From Denitrificimonas caeni (GTDB taxonomy: Bacteria > Pseudomonadota > Gammaproteobacteria > Pseudomonadales > Pseudomonadaceae): a stretch of DNA of 64,000 bases. The DNA lies in NCBI RefSeq assembly GCF_905120345.1, contig NZ_CAJHOA010000002.1, forward strand, positions 467,459-531,458, written 5' to 3'. Under the pieces are notes generated by a model. It ran no database searches, was not told the DNA's origin, and worked only from the letters and a program-made list of their open reading frames with translations. The position numbers and the translations under genes are program-made. Below, piece by piece: positions 29,264-40,178 of the stretch (position 1 is the stretch's first letter; each line of letters starts with the position of its first letter).

Positions 29264-29650
29264 TTACTCTGCAGCTTCTACTTCACCAGTAACCGGACGG
29301 TCAACCAGTTCAACATAAGCCATAGGCGCGTTATCGCCAGCACGGAAGCCGCATTTTAAAATGCGTAAGTATCCGCCTTGACGAGTTGCATAACGCTTAC
29401 CTAAATCGTTAAACAATTTACCAACCGCTGATTTAGAGCGAGTACGGGCAAATGCTAGACGACGGTTAGCAACGCTATCTTCTTTGGCTAAAGTAATTAA
29501 CGGCTCAGCTACGCGGCGCAGTTCTTTAGCTTTAGGCAAAGTAGTTTTGATCAGTTCATGCTCGAACAGCGACACTGCCATGTTTTGAAACATAGCCTTG
29601 CGGTGGGCGCTGGTACGGCTTAGGTGACGGCCACTTTTACGATGACGCAT
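29264..29650 (-). CDS. rplQ: 50S ribosomal protein L17
   Basis: 128 residues, beginning [20 protein letters not shown], the universal L17 start. It binds 23S rRNA around the exit-tunnel region. Last gene of the alpha operon (rpsM-rpsK-rpsD-rpoA-rplQ), 44 bases after rpoA. Confidence 0.98.
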   Translation of the reverse strand: MRHRKSGRHLSRTSAHRKAMFQNMAVSLFEHELIKTTLPKAKELRRVAEPLITLAKEDSVANRRLAFARTRSKSAVGKLFNDLGKRYATRQGGYLRILKCGFRAGDNAPMAYVELVDRPVTGEVEAAE

Positions 29651-29694
29651 GATTTAATTCCTTACCAAACTCTTCGGTTCGGTGATAATGGCGA

Positions 29695-30696
29695 TCAGGC
29701 CGTAGCCTTATCGTCTTTCTTCAAACTTGCCGGCGGCCAGTTATCAAGGCGCATACCGAGGGACAGACCACGCGAGGCTAAAACGTCCTTGATTTCAGTC
29801 AAAGATTTTTTACCCAAGTTCGGAGTTTTTAACAACTCTACTTCAGTGCGCTGAATCAGATCACCAATGTAGTAGATGCTTTCTGCTTTGAGGCAGTTTG
29901 CCGAACGCACAGTCAACTCTAAATCATCAACAGGACGTAATAAGATTGGATCAATCTCATCTTCCGGTTTTTCTTCAACCGGCTGCGCTTCACCTTGAAG
30001 ATCAACAAATGCTGCTAACTGATGTTGCAGAATTGTTGCACTGCGACGAATCGCTTCTTCAGGATCAAGCGTGCCATTGGTTTCAAGATCGATGATGAGC
30101 TTGTCCAAGTTAGTACGCTGCTCAACACGGGCGTTTTCCACCACATACGCTACACGGCGAACAGGGCTGAATAAGGCGTCGATTTGCAAACGACCGATAC
30201 TACGAGTTTCATCTTCTTCGCTAAAGCGAGAATCAGCTGACTCATAACCACGGCCACGTGCAATACGTAGCTTCATATTCAATGCGCCCTTGTCAGCCAG
30301 ATTGGCAATAACGTGGTCGCCATTGACGATTTCCACATCATGATCCAGCTTAATATCGGCAGCAGTCACCACGCCCGGCCCTTTTTTGCTTAGAGTTAAC
30401 GTGGCTTCGTCACGACCGTGCATAATTACTGCAAGGCCTTTCAGGTTAAGAAGGATCTCAATAACATCCTCTTGAACCCCTTCAATAGCACTGTACTCAT
30501 GCAGTACGCCGTCGATTTCGACTTCGACAACTGCACAGCCAGGCATTGAAGATAACAATATACGCCGTAGCGCATTGCCCAAAGTATGTCCAAAACCACG
30601 CTCGAGAGGCTCAAGCGTAATTTTGGCGCGGGTCGGACTGACCATGTCAACATTAATTTGACGAGGGGTCAGGAACTCATTTACCGAAATCTGCAT
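29695..30696 (-). CDS. rpoA: RNA polymerase alpha subunit
   Basis: 333 residues. The N-terminal dimerisation domain (about 1-235) contains [20 protein letters not shown]; a flexible acidic linker ([10 protein letters not shown]) leads to the C-terminal domain (about 255-325) with SANCLKAE and the [14 protein letters not shown] helix that contacts UP elements and activators. Standard length. Confidence 0.99.
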   Translation of the reverse strand: MQISVNEFLTPRQINVDMVSPTRAKITLEPLERGFGHTLGNALRRILLSSMPGCAVVEVEIDGVLHEYSAIEGVQEDVIEILLNLKGLAVIMHGRDEATLTLSKKGPGVVTAADIKLDHDVEIVNGDHVIANLADKGALNMKLRIARGRGYESADSRFSEEDETRSIGRLQIDALFSPVRRVAYVVENARVEQRTNLDKLIIDLETNGTLDPEEAIRRSATILQHQLAAFVDLQGEAQPVEEKPEDEIDPILLRPVDDLELTVRSANCLKAESIYYIGDLIQRTEVELLKTPNLGKKSLTEIKDVLASRGLSLGMRLDNWPPASLKKDDKATA

Positions 30697-30718
30697 GGAT
30701 ACACCTATTTTCTAGCCC

Positions 30719-31339
30719 TTACTTGGAGTAGAGCTCGACAATCAGGCTTTCGTTGATGTCGGCTGACAGATCACTGCGCTCAGGAGTGCTTTTGAACACG
30801 CCTGACTTTTTCTCTGCATCTACATCAACCCACTCGACGCGGCCACGTTGGACACACAATTCGAGAGCCTGGGAAATACGTAATTGGTTTTTGCACTTTT
30901 CACGTACAGCTACAACATCACCGGGTTGAACCTGGTATGAAGGAACGTTTACAGTCTTGCCATTGATGCTGATCGACTTATGCGATACCAGCTGACGAGA
31001 CTCGGCACGTGTAGAACCAAAACCCATACGGTATACAACGTTATCCAGACGTGACTCTAAAAGTTGCAGAAGGTTTTCACCCGTTGCACCTTTACGGCGC
31101 GCTGCTTCTTTATAGTAGCTGGCGAACTGGCGCTCAAGCACACCGTACATACGGCGAACTTTTTGCTTTTCACGTAACTGAGTACCGTACTCAGATAAAC
31201 GACCGCGACGCTGACCATGTTGACCAGGTGCTGATTCGATGTTGCATTTAGATTCAATCGCGCGTGAACCACTCTTCAAGAAGAGGTCTGTGCCTTCACG
31301 ACGGGACAGTTTGCATTTGGGACCAATGTAACGAGCCAT
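30719..31339 (-). CDS. rpsD: 30S ribosomal protein S4
   Basis: 206 residues, beginning [19 protein letters not shown], with the S4 RNA-binding fold around [15 protein letters not shown]. Primary 16S rRNA binder and, in related bacteria, the translational regulator of the alpha operon. Here it lacks the cysteine-rich zinc motif of C+ paralogues. Confidence 0.98.
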   Translation of the reverse strand: MARYIGPKCKLSRREGTDLFLKSGSRAIESKCNIESAPGQHGQRRGRLSEYGTQLREKQKVRRMYGVLERQFASYYKEAARRKGATGENLLQLLESRLDNVVYRMGFGSTRAESRQLVSHKSISINGKTVNVPSYQVQPGDVVAVREKCKNQLRISQALELCVQRGRVEWVDVDAEKKSGVFKSTPERSDLSADINESLIVELYSK

Positions 31340-31357
31340 TTTTCACTGTCTCCTAAT

Positions 31358-31747
31358 TTACACGCGGCGCTTTTTCGGCGGGCGGCATCCGTTATGGGGG
31401 ATGGGCGTCACGTCGGTGATGCTTGCGATTTTATAACCGCAACCATTCAAAGCGCGGACTGCTGATTCACGACCAGGACCAGGGCCCTTGACGTTAACAT
31501 CTAAATTTTTCAAGCCGTATTCCAGAGCCGCCTGACCAGCACGCTCTGCTGCAACTTGCGCAGCAAATGGCGTACTTTTACGCGAACCGCGGAAACCTGA
31601 ACCACCTGAAGTAGCCCATGACAGAGCATTACCCTGACGGTCTGTAATTGTGATAATTGTATTGTTAAAAGAAGCGTGGATGTGGGCAATGCCATCAACC
31701 ACTGTCTTTTTAACTTTTTTACGAGGACGAGCAGCTGCTTTAGCCAT
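31358..31747 (-). CDS. rpsK: 30S ribosomal protein S11
   Basis: 129 residues; the conserved core includes [13 protein letters not shown] and the C-terminal [10 protein letters not shown]. Part of the 30S platform near the mRNA exit channel. Between rpsM and rpsD. Confidence 0.98.
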   Translation of the reverse strand: MAKAAARPRKKVKKTVVDGIAHIHASFNNTIITITDRQGNALSWATSGGSGFRGSRKSTPFAAQVAAERAGQAALEYGLKNLDVNVKGPGPGRESAVRALNGCGYKIASITDVTPIPHNGCRPPKKRRV

Positions 31748-31777
31748 TAATCAAATTCCTATCTAGAACCAATGCGA

Positions 31778-32134
31778 TTACTTACGGATCGGCTTGCGTG
31801 GGCCTTTACGGGTACGCGCGTTGGTTTTGGTGCGCTGACCACGGGCTGGTAGACTACGACGGTGGCGTAAGCCACGGTAGCAACCCAAGTCCATCAGACG
31901 CTTGATGTTCATGTTGATTTCGCGACGTAAGTCACCTTCGGTATGAAGGACGGCAACTTCGCCACGCAACTGCTCGATCTGCTCTTCAGAGAGATCTTTA
32001 ATTTTTGCTGCTGGATTAACTCCAGTAGCAGCGCAAATCTTCTGCGCAGTTGTGCGACCAATACCAAAGATATAGGTCAGCGAGATAACAGTATGCTTGT
32101 TATCCGGAATGTTAACGCCTGCAATACGGGCCAT
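31778..32134 (-). CDS. rpsM: 30S ribosomal protein S13
   Basis: 118 residues, beginning [14 protein letters not shown], with the C-terminal [15 protein letters not shown] tail that reaches the P-site tRNA. First gene of the alpha operon proper; an untranslated 127-base leader separates it from rpmJ. Confidence 0.98.
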   Translation of the reverse strand: MARIAGVNIPDNKHTVISLTYIFGIGRTTAQKICAATGVNPAAKIKDLSEEQIEQLRGEVAVLHTEGDLRREINMNIKRLMDLGCYRGLRHRRSLPARGQRTKTNARTRKGPRKPIRK

Positions 32135-32216
32135 TCAGTGTAACTCCAATTGACAGCGACTCACTCTCAGGAAGCCAAGAAAGAAAGCAAGAACCAATGC
32201 TGTAATAACTATATAT

Positions 32217-32244
32217 ACAACCGAACAGCGCACTAGCTGTCCGG
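32217..32244 (-). promoter_or_regulatory. Alpha-operon leader hairpin upstream of rpsM
   Basis: In the 127-base rpmJ-rpsM gap, AACCG-A-ACAGC pairs with GCTGT-C-CGGTT around GCACTA, one internal mismatch. It may be an RNA regulatory or 3'-end element. In enterics S4 represses this operon by binding the rpsM leader; whether this hairpin is part of such a site is not shown. Confidence 0.35.
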
Positions 32245-32261
32245 TTCATGACACTACACAA

Positions 32262-32378
32262 TCAGCCTTGGCGCTGCTTGTGACGTGGTTCCGCTTTACA
32301 GATCACGCGAACAACACCTTCACGACGTACGATCTTGCAATTGCGGCAAAGCTTTTTCACCGATGCACGAACTTTCAT
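32262..32378 (-). CDS. rpmJ: 50S ribosomal protein L36 (zinc form)
   Basis: 38 residues: begins [17 protein letters not shown] and ends with RHKQRQG. The CxxC at 11-14, Cys27 and His33 make the zinc-binding C+ form. AGGAGAT precedes the ATG at 32378. It sits between secY and rpsM as in other gammaproteobacteria. Confidence 0.97.
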   Translation of the reverse strand: MKVRASVKKLCRNCKIVRREGVVRVICKAEPRHKQRQG

Positions 32379-32405
32379 CACTATCTCCTATAGCCTAAAG
32401 GCCTT

Positions 32406-33737
32406 TTAGCGCATTAAACCACTGCCGCCATAGCCTTTCAGGTTGGATTTCTTCATCAGGGATTCGTACTGGTTAGAAACGAGGTGTGATTGTACTTGAG
32501 CCATGAAGTCCATTACAACCACAACAACGATCAACAGCGATGTCCCGCCGAGATAAAACGGCACATTTGCAGCTACAACAAGAAATTGCGGTAGCAAACA
32601 GACAGCCGTCATGTACAAGGCACCAAACGCGGTTAAGCGGGTAAGCACACCATCAATGTAGCGCGCAGACTGCTCTCCCGGACGGATACCCGGAATAAAC
32701 GCACCGGATTTTTTCAGGTTTTCAGCAACATCTTTTGGATTAAACATCAATGCTGTATAGAAGAAGCAGAAGAAAATAATCCCTGCACTAAACAACAAAA
32801 TATTTAAAGGTTGTCCTGGTGCCAGCGCTTGCGATACATCAGCAAGCCACGACATGCTCTCTGATTGGCCGAACCACTGACCAAGAGACGCCGGGAACAA
32901 CAAGATACTACTGGCGAAGATAGCTGGGATTACACCGGCCATATTCACTTTCAAAGGTAGATGGCTCGTTTGCGCAGCAAATACTTTGCGACCTTGTTGA
33001 CGCTTAGCATAATGCACGGCAATACGACGCTGACCACGTTCGATAAAGACCACAAAACCAATAATTGCAACAGCAAGCATACCAATCGCAATCAAGGCAA
33101 AGATATTAATATCACCTTGACGGGCAGACTCGAAAGACTGACCAATTGCTGCAGGCAAACCAGCAACGATACCAGCAAAAATCAGCATAGAAATGCCATT
33201 GCCTACACCGCGCTCAGTAATTTGCTCACCTAACCACATCATAAACATTGCACCAGCAACAAAAGTTGTTACAGCTACAAAGTAAAAGTTGAAGTCACTT
33301 GCAAAAGCAACACCTTGACTGGCTAAACCAACGGACATGCCGATCGCTTGTACAAATGCCAATAACAAGGTGCCGTATCGGGTGTACTGGCTAATCTTAC
33401 GACGACCAGACTCACCTTCCTTCTTCAACTGCTCCAAGTGAGGGCTCACAGCGGTCATCAACTGCATGATAATCGATGCCGAAATATACGGCATGATTCC
33501 CAATGCGAAGATACTCATACGCTCAAGCGCACCACCTGAAAACATGTTGAACAGGCTGAGAATGGTTCCCTCATTCTGTCGAAACAGGTCTGCGAGTCGA
33601 TCGGGGTTAATTCCTGGAACAGGAATGTGTGCACCAATACGGTAGACAATAATCGCCATGAAGAGGAAACGTAAGCGTGCCCACAATTCAGACAAACCAC
33701 CACCACCCATTGCAGAGAGAGAACCTTGCTTAGCCAT
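32406..33737 (-). CDS. secY: Preprotein translocase subunit SecY
   Basis: 443 residues with ten predicted transmembrane helices; conserved pieces include [12 protein letters not shown] in helix 1, [12 protein letters not shown] and the C-terminal [12 protein letters not shown]. Forms the Sec channel with SecE (gene at 58991) and SecG. It abuts rplO with no gap, so its ribosome-binding site lies in rplO. Confidence 0.98.
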   Translation of the reverse strand: MAKQGSLSAMGGGGLSELWARLRFLFMAIIVYRIGAHIPVPGINPDRLADLFRQNEGTILSLFNMFSGGALERMSIFALGIMPYISASIIMQLMTAVSPHLEQLKKEGESGRRKISQYTRYGTLLLAFVQAIGMSVGLASQGVAFASDFNFYFVAVTTFVAGAMFMMWLGEQITERGVGNGISMLIFAGIVAGLPAAIGQSFESARQGDINIFALIAIGMLAVAIIGFVVFIERGQRRIAVHYAKRQQGRKVFAAQTSHLPLKVNMAGVIPAIFASSILLFPASLGQWFGQSESMSWLADVSQALAPGQPLNILLFSAGIIFFCFFYTALMFNPKDVAENLKKSGAFIPGIRPGEQSARYIDGVLTRLTAFGALYMTAVCLLPQFLVVAANVPFYLGGTSLLIVVVVVMDFMAQVQSHLVSNQYESLMKKSNLKGYGGSGLMR

Positions 33738-34172
33738 TTATTCCTCGATTTTTCCGCCAGCTGCTTCGATTGCACTGCGGGCACCTTTGGTGACCCCAAT
33801 ACCCTGCAAAGTAACTGCGCGAGTAACGTCACCAGACAACATGACTTTAACGCGCTTTACATGCAAACCAATCAGATTGGCATCTTTAAGAGTCTGTACT
33901 GATACCACATCACCATCAACTTTAGCCAACTCAGAAGTACGAATCTCTGCGCGGTTCATAGCTTTTAATGAAGTGAAACCAAATTTTGGCAGACGAATGT
34001 AAAGAGGCTGTTGACCACCCTCAAAACCTGGTGCAACTTTACCACCAGAACGTGAGCTCAGACCTTTATGTCCGCGACCAGCCGTCTTGCCCATACCACT
34101 ACCGATACCACGGCCGAGACGGACTTTATTGCGACGAGCGCCTGGCGCAGAACGCAAATCGTTCAAATGCAT
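33738..34172 (-). CDS. rplO: 50S ribosomal protein L15
   Basis: 144 residues with the glycine-rich [18 protein letters not shown]-terminal extension that threads into 23S rRNA. Between rpmD and secY in the spc operon. Confidence 0.98.
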   Translation of the reverse strand: MHLNDLRSAPGARRNKVRLGRGIGSGMGKTAGRGHKGLSSRSGGKVAPGFEGGQQPLYIRLPKFGFTSLKAMNRAEIRTSELAKVDGDVVSVQTLKDANLIGLHVKRVKVMLSGDVTRAVTLQGIGVTKGARSAIEAAGGKIEE

Positions 34173-34175
34173 GGA

Positions 34176-34358
34176 TCAGCCCTCCACTCGAAGCAAATAA
34201 TAAGCTGTATTGATCATGCCGCGATTTTCTGGAGTATCCAGAACTTCAACGGTGTGACCAATGCGACGTAGGCCTAAGCCACGAACGCAAGCCTTGTGAT
34301 TAGCCAAACGGCCGATCGTGCTCTTAATAAGAGTCACTTTAACGGTTGCTTGAGACAT
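34176..34358 (-). CDS. rpmD: 50S ribosomal protein L30
   Basis: 60 residues including [20 protein letters not shown], the L30 core. Three bases from rplO and two from rpsE. Confidence 0.97.
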   Translation of the reverse strand: MSQATVKVTLIKSTIGRLANHKACVRGLGLRRIGHTVEVLDTPENRGMINTAYYLLRVEG

Positions 34359-34360
34359 GG

Positions 34361-34882
34361 TTAGAGAATCTCCTCGACACTTTTGCCACGTTTAGCAGCA
34401 ACTGAATCAGGTGATTGCATGGTTTTCAAACCTTTAAACGTTGCATAAACAACGTTGACTGGGTTAGTAGAACCATAGCACTTAGCTAATACGTCCTGAA
34501 CACCTGCAACCTCTAAAACCGCACGCATTGCACCACCGGCAATTACACCAGTACCTTCTGATGCAGGCTGCATGAAGATGCGTGAAGCACCATGCACAGC
34601 TTTAATTGGGTACTGTAAAGTAACACCATTTAAATCAACCTGAATCATATTGCGTCGTGCTGCTTCCATAGCTTTTTGAATTGCTGCTGGAACTTCGCGT
34701 GATTTACCGCGGCCGAAACCTACGCGGCCTTTACCATCACCTACAACGCTCAGCGCTGTAAAAGTGAAGATACGACCACCCTTAACGGTTTTAGCTACAC
34801 GGTTGACCTGCACCAATTTCTCGATGTAGCCCTCATCGCGGCTGTCGTCGCGGTTATCGCGTCTTTGATCGTGATTTGCCAT
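34361..34882 (-). CDS. rpsE: 30S ribosomal protein S5
   Basis: 173 residues. The double-stranded RNA-binding-like domain contains [24 protein letters not shown] sequence and the later [13 protein letters not shown]. The N-terminus has a few extra acidic residues ([12 protein letters not shown]), as in Pseudomonas. Involved in decoding fidelity and helicase activity of the ribosome. Confidence 0.98.
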   Translation of the reverse strand: MANHDQRRDNRDDSRDEGYIEKLVQVNRVAKTVKGGRIFTFTALSVVGDGKGRVGFGRGKSREVPAAIQKAMEAARRNMIQVDLNGVTLQYPIKAVHGASRIFMQPASEGTGVIAGGAMRAVLEVAGVQDVLAKCYGSTNPVNVVYATFKGLKTMQSPDSVAAKRGKSVEEIL

Positions 34883-34885
34883 AAC

Positions 34886-35236
34886 TTAAAACTCCAGCCC
34901 GCCTTCACGAGCAGCATCAGCCAGTGCTTTCACACGACCATGGTACTTGAAGCCAGAACGGTCAAAAGCCACTTTGGCAACACCAGCGGCTTTCGCACGC
35001 TCGGCGACCAGCTGGCCTACTTTTTTGGCTGCTTCGATATTGCCTGTGGCTCCATCGCGCAGTTGCGTATCCAAAGTAGAAGCCGAAACTAATACTTGGC
35101 TGCCGTCGGCCGAAATGACCTGGGCATAAATATGCTGCGAAGAGCGAAACACGCAAAGACGAGTCATTTGTAACTCGTTCATTTTCAGACGTGCTTTGCG
35201 AGAGCGACGCAGTCTTGAAACTTTCTTGTCGTTCAT
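34886..35236 (-). CDS. rplR: 50S ribosomal protein L18
   Basis: 116 residues; ends [20 protein letters not shown], the conserved C-terminus, and has the basic N-terminus that binds 5S rRNA. In the spc operon between rplF and rpsE. Confidence 0.98.
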   Translation of the reverse strand: MNDKKVSRLRRSRKARLKMNELQMTRLCVFRSSQHIYAQVISADGSQVLVSASTLDTQLRDGATGNIEAAKKVGQLVAERAKAAGVAKVAFDRSGFKYHGRVKALADAAREGGLEF

Positions 35237-35245
35237 ATGCTAGCC

Positions 35246-35779
35246 CTACTTCTTCTTAGCTTCTTTGCGGCGTACGACTTCATCAGCGTAACGCACACCC
35301 TTACCTTTGTATGGTTCTGGACGACGGTACTGACGAATCTCAGCAGCAACCTGACCCAAAACTTGCTTATCGATACCACGAATAATGATATCGGTAGCGC
35401 TTGGCGTTTCAGCCGTCACACCTTCAGGCAATTCATAATCAATAGGATGCGAGAAACCTAGAGCTAGAGACAAAATTGGTCCTTTGGCTTGAGCACGATA
35501 GCCCACACCAACAAGTTGCAATTTACGCTCGAAGCCCTGGCTAACACCAGTCACCATATTGTTTACTAAAGCACGGGTTGTACCGGCCATAGCACGTGAC
35601 TGTTGGTCACCATTACGTGCAGCAAAACGAATTTCGCCAGCTTCTTGGGTTACTTCAACTGAAGAATGTACAGTTAACTCTAGGGCACCTTTTGCACCCT
35701 TCACCGAAAGCTCTTGGCCAGCGAGTTTTAACTCAACACCGGCTGGTAGCGTGACGGGATTCTTAGCAATGCGAGACAT
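35246..35779 (-). CDS. rplF: 50S ribosomal protein L6
   Basis: 177 residues, beginning [16 protein letters not shown], with the C-terminal [16 protein letters not shown] signature. Lies near the GTPase-associated centre. Confidence 0.98.
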   Translation of the reverse strand: MSRIAKNPVTLPAGVELKLAGQELSVKGAKGALELTVHSSVEVTQEAGEIRFAARNGDQQSRAMAGTTRALVNNMVTGVSQGFERKLQLVGVGYRAQAKGPILSLALGFSHPIDYELPEGVTAETPSATDIIIRGIDKQVLGQVAAEIRQYRRPEPYKGKGVRYADEVVRRKEAKKK

Positions 35780-35790
35780 GCTTATCTCCC

Positions 35791-36183
35791 TTAGAATACG
35801 CTACAAAGAACTTCACCACCGATTCCGGCAGCGCGCGCAGCACGATCAGTCATCACACCTTTATTGGTGGAAACAATCGCTACGCCTAAACCTGCACGAA
35901 CCTTTGGCAGATCATTAGCCGCTTTGTACTGGCGCAGACCAGGACGACTAACACGTTTGATCTCTTCGATAACCGGACGGCCTTCGAAGTATTTTAAATC
36001 GATGGTCAACAGCGGCTTAACATCACTGCTGATCTGAAAATCTGTAATATAACCTTCGTTCTTAAGAACATTGGCAACGGCTTGCTTCAAAGTTGAAGAA
36101 GGCATAATTACAACAGACTTTTCAGCCATCTGGGCATTACGGATTCGAGTCAGCATATCTGACAACGGGTCCTGCATACTCAT
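35791..36183 (-). CDS. rpsH: 30S ribosomal protein S8
   Basis: 130 residues beginning [18 protein letters not shown]. The start at 36183 matches the family; the frame stays open to 36306 but that extension is not conserved. S8 binds 16S rRNA helix 21 and, in E. coli, represses the spc operon. Its Shine-Dalgarno AGGA sits in the loop of a 6-bp hairpin, and an unusually structured 176-base spacer separates it from rpsN. Confidence 0.98.
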   Translation of the reverse strand: MSMQDPLSDMLTRIRNAQMAEKSVVIMPSSTLKQAVANVLKNEGYITDFQISSDVKPLLTIDLKYFEGRPVIEEIKRVSRPGLRQYKAANDLPKVRAGLGVAIVSTNKGVMTDRAARAAGIGGEVLCSVF

Positions 36184-36188
36184 GGGCT

Positions 36189-36204
36189 TGTATCTCCTGA
36201 TACA
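36189..36204 (-). promoter_or_regulatory. rpsH Shine-Dalgarno held in a hairpin loop
   Basis: On the minus strand TGTATC-AGGA-GATACA forms a 6-bp perfect stem whose four-base loop is the Shine-Dalgarno core, 5-6 bases too far from nothing else: the AUG at 36183 follows after a normal gap. The structure could limit or tune ribosome loading on S8 mRNA. Confidence 0.5.
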
Positions 36205-36214
36205 TAAATTAAAA

Positions 36215-36226
36215 GGCCAATTGGCC
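36215..36226. repeat. 12-bp palindrome in the rpsN-rpsH spacer
   Basis: GGCCAATTGGCC is a perfect palindrome 11 bases upstream (minus-strand sense) of the hairpin that holds the rpsH Shine-Dalgarno. Function unknown. Confidence 0.5.
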
Positions 36227-36294
36227 ACTATCGCAAAACAATTAGAAATAAAGACTCTGCGAGCCAGACATTCTAATTGATAAAGCACAAACGA

Positions 36295-36318
36295 ATCAAG
36301 CCCCATAAGGGGCTTGAT
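36295..36318. repeat. Perfect stem-loop in the rpsN-rpsH spacer
   Basis: ATCAAGCCCC and GGGGCTTGAT form a 10-bp stem around ATAA. On the plus strand a T6 run follows nine bases later; on the minus strand, the direction of spc-operon transcription, no U-tract follows. More likely an RNA structural or processing element than a strong terminator. Confidence 0.55.
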
Positions 36319-36326
36319 AAGTATTT

Positions 36327-36355
36327 TTTAGCTTATAAGCCAGTTATAAGCTAAA
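36327..36355. repeat. Second perfect stem-loop directly after rpsN
   Basis: TTTAGCTTATAA and its complement form a 12-bp stem around GCCAG, starting four bases past the rpsN stop on the minus strand. AT-rich; may stabilise the upstream mRNA end. Confidence 0.55.
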
Positions 36356-36359
36356 TCTG

Positions 36360-36665
36360 TTACCAGCTGGACTTAACCAAGCCTGGTACATCGCCACGCA
36401 TTGCAGCTTCACGCAACTTGTTACGGCCTAAACCGAACTTGCGATACACACCATGTGGACGACCTGTAATACGGCAGCGGTTACGCTGACGTGCAGGACA
36501 GGCGTCACGTGGTTGCTTTTGCAATGCAACCTGAGCTTCCCAGCGAGCTTCGTCGCTAGACTCTGGATTGGCAATGATAGCTTTAAGCGCGGCACGCTTT
36601 ACAGCGTACTTTGCTACCGTTAGCGTACGTTTCAGCTCACGGTTGATCATGCTCTTCTTAGCCAT
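36360..36665 (-). CDS. rpsN: 30S ribosomal protein S14
   Basis: 101 residues, the long zinc-free S14 type, ending [19 protein letters not shown] plus VKSSW. Located between rplE and rpsH. Confidence 0.98.
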   Translation of the reverse strand: MAKKSMINRELKRTLTVAKYAVKRAALKAIIANPESSDEARWEAQVALQKQPRDACPARQRNRCRITGRPHGVYRKFGLGRNKLREAAMRGDVPGLVKSSW

Positions 36666-36675
36666 GTGCTAACCC

Positions 36676-37215
36676 TCAGTTACGGAACGGGAATTTGAAA
36701 GCACGCAATAAAGCACGGCCTTCATCATCGTTACGAGCGCTGGTGGTCAAAGTAATGTCCAGTCCGCGCAACACATCGATTTTATCGTAATCAATTTCTG
36801 GGAAAATAATTTGCTCTTTAACGCCCATGCTGTAGTTGCCGCGTCCGTCAAAAGACTTAGCATTCAGCCCACGGAAGTCACGCACCCGTGGCAGGGAGAT
36901 CGAAAGCAAACGATCCAAGAATTCATACATAATATCGTTACGTAAAGTAACTTTGACCCCAATCGGCCAATCTTCACGGATTTTAAAACCCGCGATAGAT
37001 TTGCGTGCATAGGTTACCACAGGCTTTTGGCCAGTGATTTTTTCAAGGTCAGCTACCGCGTGCTCGATAATTTTCTTATCGGTTACAGCTTCGCCTAAAC
37101 CCATGTTCAGTGTAATTTTCGTTACACGTGGGACTTCCATTACGTTCGCTAACTCAAGAGTTTCCTTGAGTTGTGGAACCAGTTCGTCCCTATATATACT
37201 TTTCAGTCGTGCCAT
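36676..37215 (-). CDS. rplE: 50S ribosomal protein L5
   Basis: 179 residues with the core [13 protein letters not shown] and [15 protein letters not shown]. Binds 5S rRNA and the P-site tRNA. Confidence 0.98.
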   Translation of the reverse strand: MARLKSIYRDELVPQLKETLELANVMEVPRVTKITLNMGLGEAVTDKKIIEHAVADLEKITGQKPVVTYARKSIAGFKIREDWPIGVKVTLRNDIMYEFLDRLLSISLPRVRDFRGLNAKSFDGRGNYSMGVKEQIIFPEIDYDKIDVLRGLDITLTTSARNDDEGRALLRAFKFPFRN

Positions 37216-37234
37216 GGTGATCTACCTAGCAGCC

Positions 37235-37549
37235 TCAAGCTTCAACCGGTTTTTGGGTTGACTTGAAGACACGAATTTTCTTGCCATCTTCAACTTTGAA
37301 ACCAACGCGATCTGCTTTGTTGGTTTCGGCGTTAAAAATAGCCACGTTAGAAGCATTTAGCGGCGCTTCTGTTTCGACGATACCGCCCTGAACTCCGGAC
37401 ATCGGATTAGGCTTGGTATGACGCTTCATCATATTGATGCCGCTCACAACCACACGGTTATCGTCCAGAACTTTCTGAACTTTACCGCGCTTACCTTTAT
37501 CCTTGCCGGCGATGACGATGATCTCGTCGTTACGACGAATCTTTTGCAT
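37235..37549 (-). CDS. rplX: 50S ribosomal protein L24
   Basis: 104 residues with the KOW motif [17 protein letters not shown] near the N-terminus. Assembly initiator for the 50S subunit. Confidence 0.98.
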   Translation of the reverse strand: MQKIRRNDEIIVIAGKDKGKRGKVQKVLDDNRVVVSGINMMKRHTKPNPMSGVQGGIVETEAPLNASNVAIFNAETNKADRVGFKVEDGKKIRVFKSTQKPVEA

Positions 37550-37561
37550 GACGGCTACTCC

Positions 37562-37930
37562 TTAAAGTACTTCAGGTGCGAGTGAGACGATCTTCATAAA
37601 CTTATCGTTACGAAGTTCGCGCGTCACTGGCCCGAAGATACGAGTTCCGATCGGCTCTTGCTTGTTGTTCAAAAGAACAGCAGCGTTACCGTCGAAGCGA
37701 ATTACTGAACCATCTGCGCGACGTACACCAAAACGAGTACGTACAACAACAGCGGTCATTACTTGGCCTTTTTTAACTTTGCCGCGTGGAATTGCTTCCT
37801 TAACAGTGACTTTAATAATGTCACCGATACCGGCATAGCGACGGTGTGAACCGCCAAGGACCTTGATGCACATTACTCGACGAGCGCCGCTGTTATCAGC
37901 GACATCGAGCATAGATTGAGTCTGAATCAT
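37562..37930 (-). CDS. rplN: 50S ribosomal protein L14
   Basis: 122 residues beginning [20 protein letters not shown]. Universal L14; contacts the 30S subunit. Leads the spc operon after rpsQ with a 23-base gap. Confidence 0.98.
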   Translation of the reverse strand: MIQTQSMLDVADNSGARRVMCIKVLGGSHRRYAGIGDIIKVTVKEAIPRGKVKKGQVMTAVVVRTRFGVRRADGSVIRFDGNAAVLLNNKQEPIGTRIFGPVTRELRNDKFMKIVSLAPEVL

Positions 37931-37953
37931 ATAATTTCTCCGACCCTAGGCCC

Positions 37954-38220
37954 TTAGACCACTTCCACGCGCTCAACGACTTCAACCAACGCCCAAGACT
38001 TAGTCTTAGCTACTGGACGAGTTTCACTGATAGTGACCTTGTCGCCAGTACGGCATTGATTAGTTTCGTCATGCGCATGCAGTTTAGTCGAACGCTTAAC
38101 ATATTTACCGTAGATCGGGTGCTTAACACGGCGCTCGATTAATACGGTGATTGTCTTGTCCATTTTATCGCTAACAACAATACCTGTTAGCGTACGGACG
38201 TTATTCTGAGCTTCAGCCAT
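37954..38220 (-). CDS. rpsQ: 30S ribosomal protein S17
   Basis: 88 residues with the OB-fold motifs [16 protein letters not shown] and [11 protein letters not shown]. Last gene of the S10 operon. Confidence 0.98.
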   Translation of the reverse strand: MAEAQNNVRTLTGIVVSDKMDKTITVLIERRVKHPIYGKYVKRSTKLHAHDETNQCRTGDKVTISETRPVAKTKSWALVEVVERVEVV

Positions 38221-38222
38221 GA

Positions 38223-38417
38223 TTAATTACCTGCCTTCTGCTGCTTGAGCACAGTCTTTACGCGCGCAATATCACGCTTCACTTGCGACAGCAGGTGAGA
38301 CTGCGTCAATTGGCCAGTTGCTTTTTGCATGCGCAAGTTAAACTGGTCACGAAGCAGATCAAGCAATTGCTCGTTCAGCTGCTCTACTGATTTTTCACGA
38401 AGTTCGGTAGCTTTCAT
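38223..38417 (-). CDS. rpmC: 50S ribosomal protein L29
   Basis: 64 residues beginning [18 protein letters not shown] start at the ATG of 38417, which shares one base with the rplP stop (TGATG), rather than the GTG one codon upstream, because it matches the family N-terminus. Near the tunnel exit. Confidence 0.96.
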   Translation of the reverse strand: MKATELREKSVEQLNEQLLDLLRDQFNLRMQKATGQLTQSHLLSQVKRDIARVKTVLKQQKAGN

Positions 38418-38830
38418 CACATCACCGTCCGCTTAACAAAGGATGTAGCAATCGGCAGTTTAGCAGCGGCCAAGGCAAATGCCTCGCGCGCTAATTCTTC
38501 CGAAACACCCTCAATTTCGTACAGAACTTTACCTGGTTGAATCAGGCAAACCCAGTACTCAACAGAACCTTTACCTTTACCCATACGAACTTCGAGTGGT
38601 TTTTTGGTAATTGGCTTGTCTGGGAATACACGAATCCAGATTTTACCACCACGTTTAACGTGACGGGTCAATGCACGACGTGCTGACTCAATCTGACGTG
38701 CTGTGAGGCGGCCACGGGCAACAGCTTTTAAGCCGTATTCCCCGAAGCTCACTTTGCTACCGCGCTGAGCCAGACCACGGTTGTGGCCAGTCATCATTTT
38801 GCGGAACTTCGTACGCTTTGGTTGTAACAT
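38417..38830 (-). CDS. rplP: 50S ribosomal protein L16
   Basis: 137 residues beginning [19 protein letters not shown]. Binds 23S rRNA near the A site. Overlaps rpmC by one base. Confidence 0.98.
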   Translation of the reverse strand: MLQPKRTKFRKMMTGHNRGLAQRGSKVSFGEYGLKAVARGRLTARQIESARRALTRHVKRGGKIWIRVFPDKPITKKPLEVRMGKGKGSVEYWVCLIQPGKVLYEIEGVSEELAREAFALAAAKLPIATSFVKRTVM

Positions 38831-38842
38831 TCTGCGTACTCC

Positions 38843-39529
38843 TTAACGTGCAGCTTTTCTACGAGGCGCTGGTGCGGTTGGTTTTAGTTCTTCATGCTGG
38901 CCACCGATGACCTCGCCTTTGAAGATCCAAACCTTAACACCGATCACACCATAAGTAGTGTGAGCTTCGTAGGTGGCATAATCGATATCAGCGCGCAGTG
39001 TGTGCAATGGCACACGACCTTCACGATACCATTCGGAACGTGCGATTTCAGCACCGCCAAGACGACCGCCAACTTGGATTTTGATGCCCTTGGCACCAAG
39101 ACGCATGGCATTCTGTACCGCACGCTTCATAGCGCGACGGAACATCACACGACGCTCCAACTGCTGAGCAACGCTCTGTGCTACTAACAAACCGTCGAGT
39201 TCCGGTTTACGGATCTCTTCGATATTGATGTGCACAGGCACACCCATTTTTTTGGTCAGGTCCTGACGTAATTTCTCAACATCCTCACCTTTCTTACCGA
39301 TAACAATACCGGGACGAGCAGTGTGGATAGTGATACGTGCTGTTTGAGCCGGACGAGCAATCTCGATACGGCTAACGGACGCGTTTTTTAATTTGTCTAA
39401 AAGATACGCACGTACTTCTAAGTCGGCATTCAGATAATCCGCATAATTTTTGCGGTCTGCATACCAAACAGACGTGTGTTCCTTGACTATTCCCAGGCGT
39501 ATGCCAATGGGATGTACTTTCTGACCCAT
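38843..39529 (-). CDS. rpsC: 30S ribosomal protein S3
   Basis: 228 residues with the KH-domain motif [16 protein letters not shown] and the conserved [11 protein letters not shown]. Part of the mRNA entry site. Confidence 0.98.
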   Translation of the reverse strand: MGQKVHPIGIRLGIVKEHTSVWYADRKNYADYLNADLEVRAYLLDKLKNASVSRIEIARPAQTARITIHTARPGIVIGKKGEDVEKLRQDLTKKMGVPVHINIEEIRKPELDGLLVAQSVAQQLERRVMFRRAMKRAVQNAMRLGAKGIKIQVGGRLGGAEIARSEWYREGRVPLHTLRADIDYATYEAHTTYGVIGVKVWIFKGEVIGGQHEELKPTAPAPRRKAAR

Positions 39530-39541
39530 CTGATAACTCCG

Positions 39542-39874
39542 TTACTTGTCGGCAACCTTGACAGTGATATGACAAGACCGCTTGACGATGCGATCAGCTC
39601 GGCCTTTGGCACGAGGCATGATACGCTTTAGCGAACGACCTTCGTTAACGAAAACTGTAGAGACTTTAAGATCATCTACATCAGCACCTTCGTTATGTTC
39701 AGCGTTAGCAATCGCAGACTCCAACACTTTCTTGATGATTTCAGCAGCTTTTTTGCTACTGAAAGTCAAAAGATTAAGCGCTTCACCCACTTTCTTCCCG
39801 CGAATTTGGTCAGCGACCAAGCGAGCTTTCTGGGCAGAAATGCGAGCGCCCAACAGCTTAGCGGCAACTTCCAT
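39542..39874 (-). CDS. rplV: 50S ribosomal protein L22
   Basis: 110 residues beginning [20 protein letters not shown] choose the second of two adjacent ATG codons (39874), as in Pseudomonas; the other would add one Met. The tunnel-lining loop with [18 protein letters not shown] is intact. Confidence 0.97.
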   Translation of the reverse strand: MEVAAKLLGARISAQKARLVADQIRGKKVGEALNLLTFSSKKAAEIIKKVLESAIANAEHNEGADVDDLKVSTVFVNEGRSLKRIMPRAKGRADRIVKRSCHITVKVADK

Positions 39875-39886
39875 CATTAATACCCC

Positions 39887-40162
39887 TTAACGCCTGGCTT
39901 TTTTGTCTGCCACGTGACCACGATAGGTACGAGTAGCAGAAAATTCGCCGAGTTTATGGCCGACCATATCTTCGCTCACTAGAACTGGGACATGCTGACG
40001 ACCGTTATGTACTGCGATGGTTAAACCAACCATCTGCGGAAGAATCATTGAACGACGCGACCAAGTTTTCACTGGTTTACGATCATTCTTCTCCACCGCA
40101 ACTTCGATCTTCTTTAGAAGGTGAAGATCGATAAAAGGACCTTTTTTAAGAGAACGTGACAC
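39887..40162 (-). CDS. rpsS: 30S ribosomal protein S19
   Basis: 91 residues beginning [18 protein letters not shown], ending with [14 protein letters not shown]. 30S head. Confidence 0.98.
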   Translation of the reverse strand: MSRSLKKGPFIDLHLLKKIEVAVEKNDRKPVKTWSRRSMILPQMVGLTIAVHNGRQHVPVLVSEDMVGHKLGEFSATRTYRGHVADKKARR

Positions 40163-40178
40163 TTGCGTATCCCTCTAA

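Noticed and set aside
36184..36306. N-terminal extension of S8 into the rpsN-rpsH spacer
   Set aside because: The extra 41 residues are not family-like and the conserved start with its own Shine-Dalgarno is at 36183.
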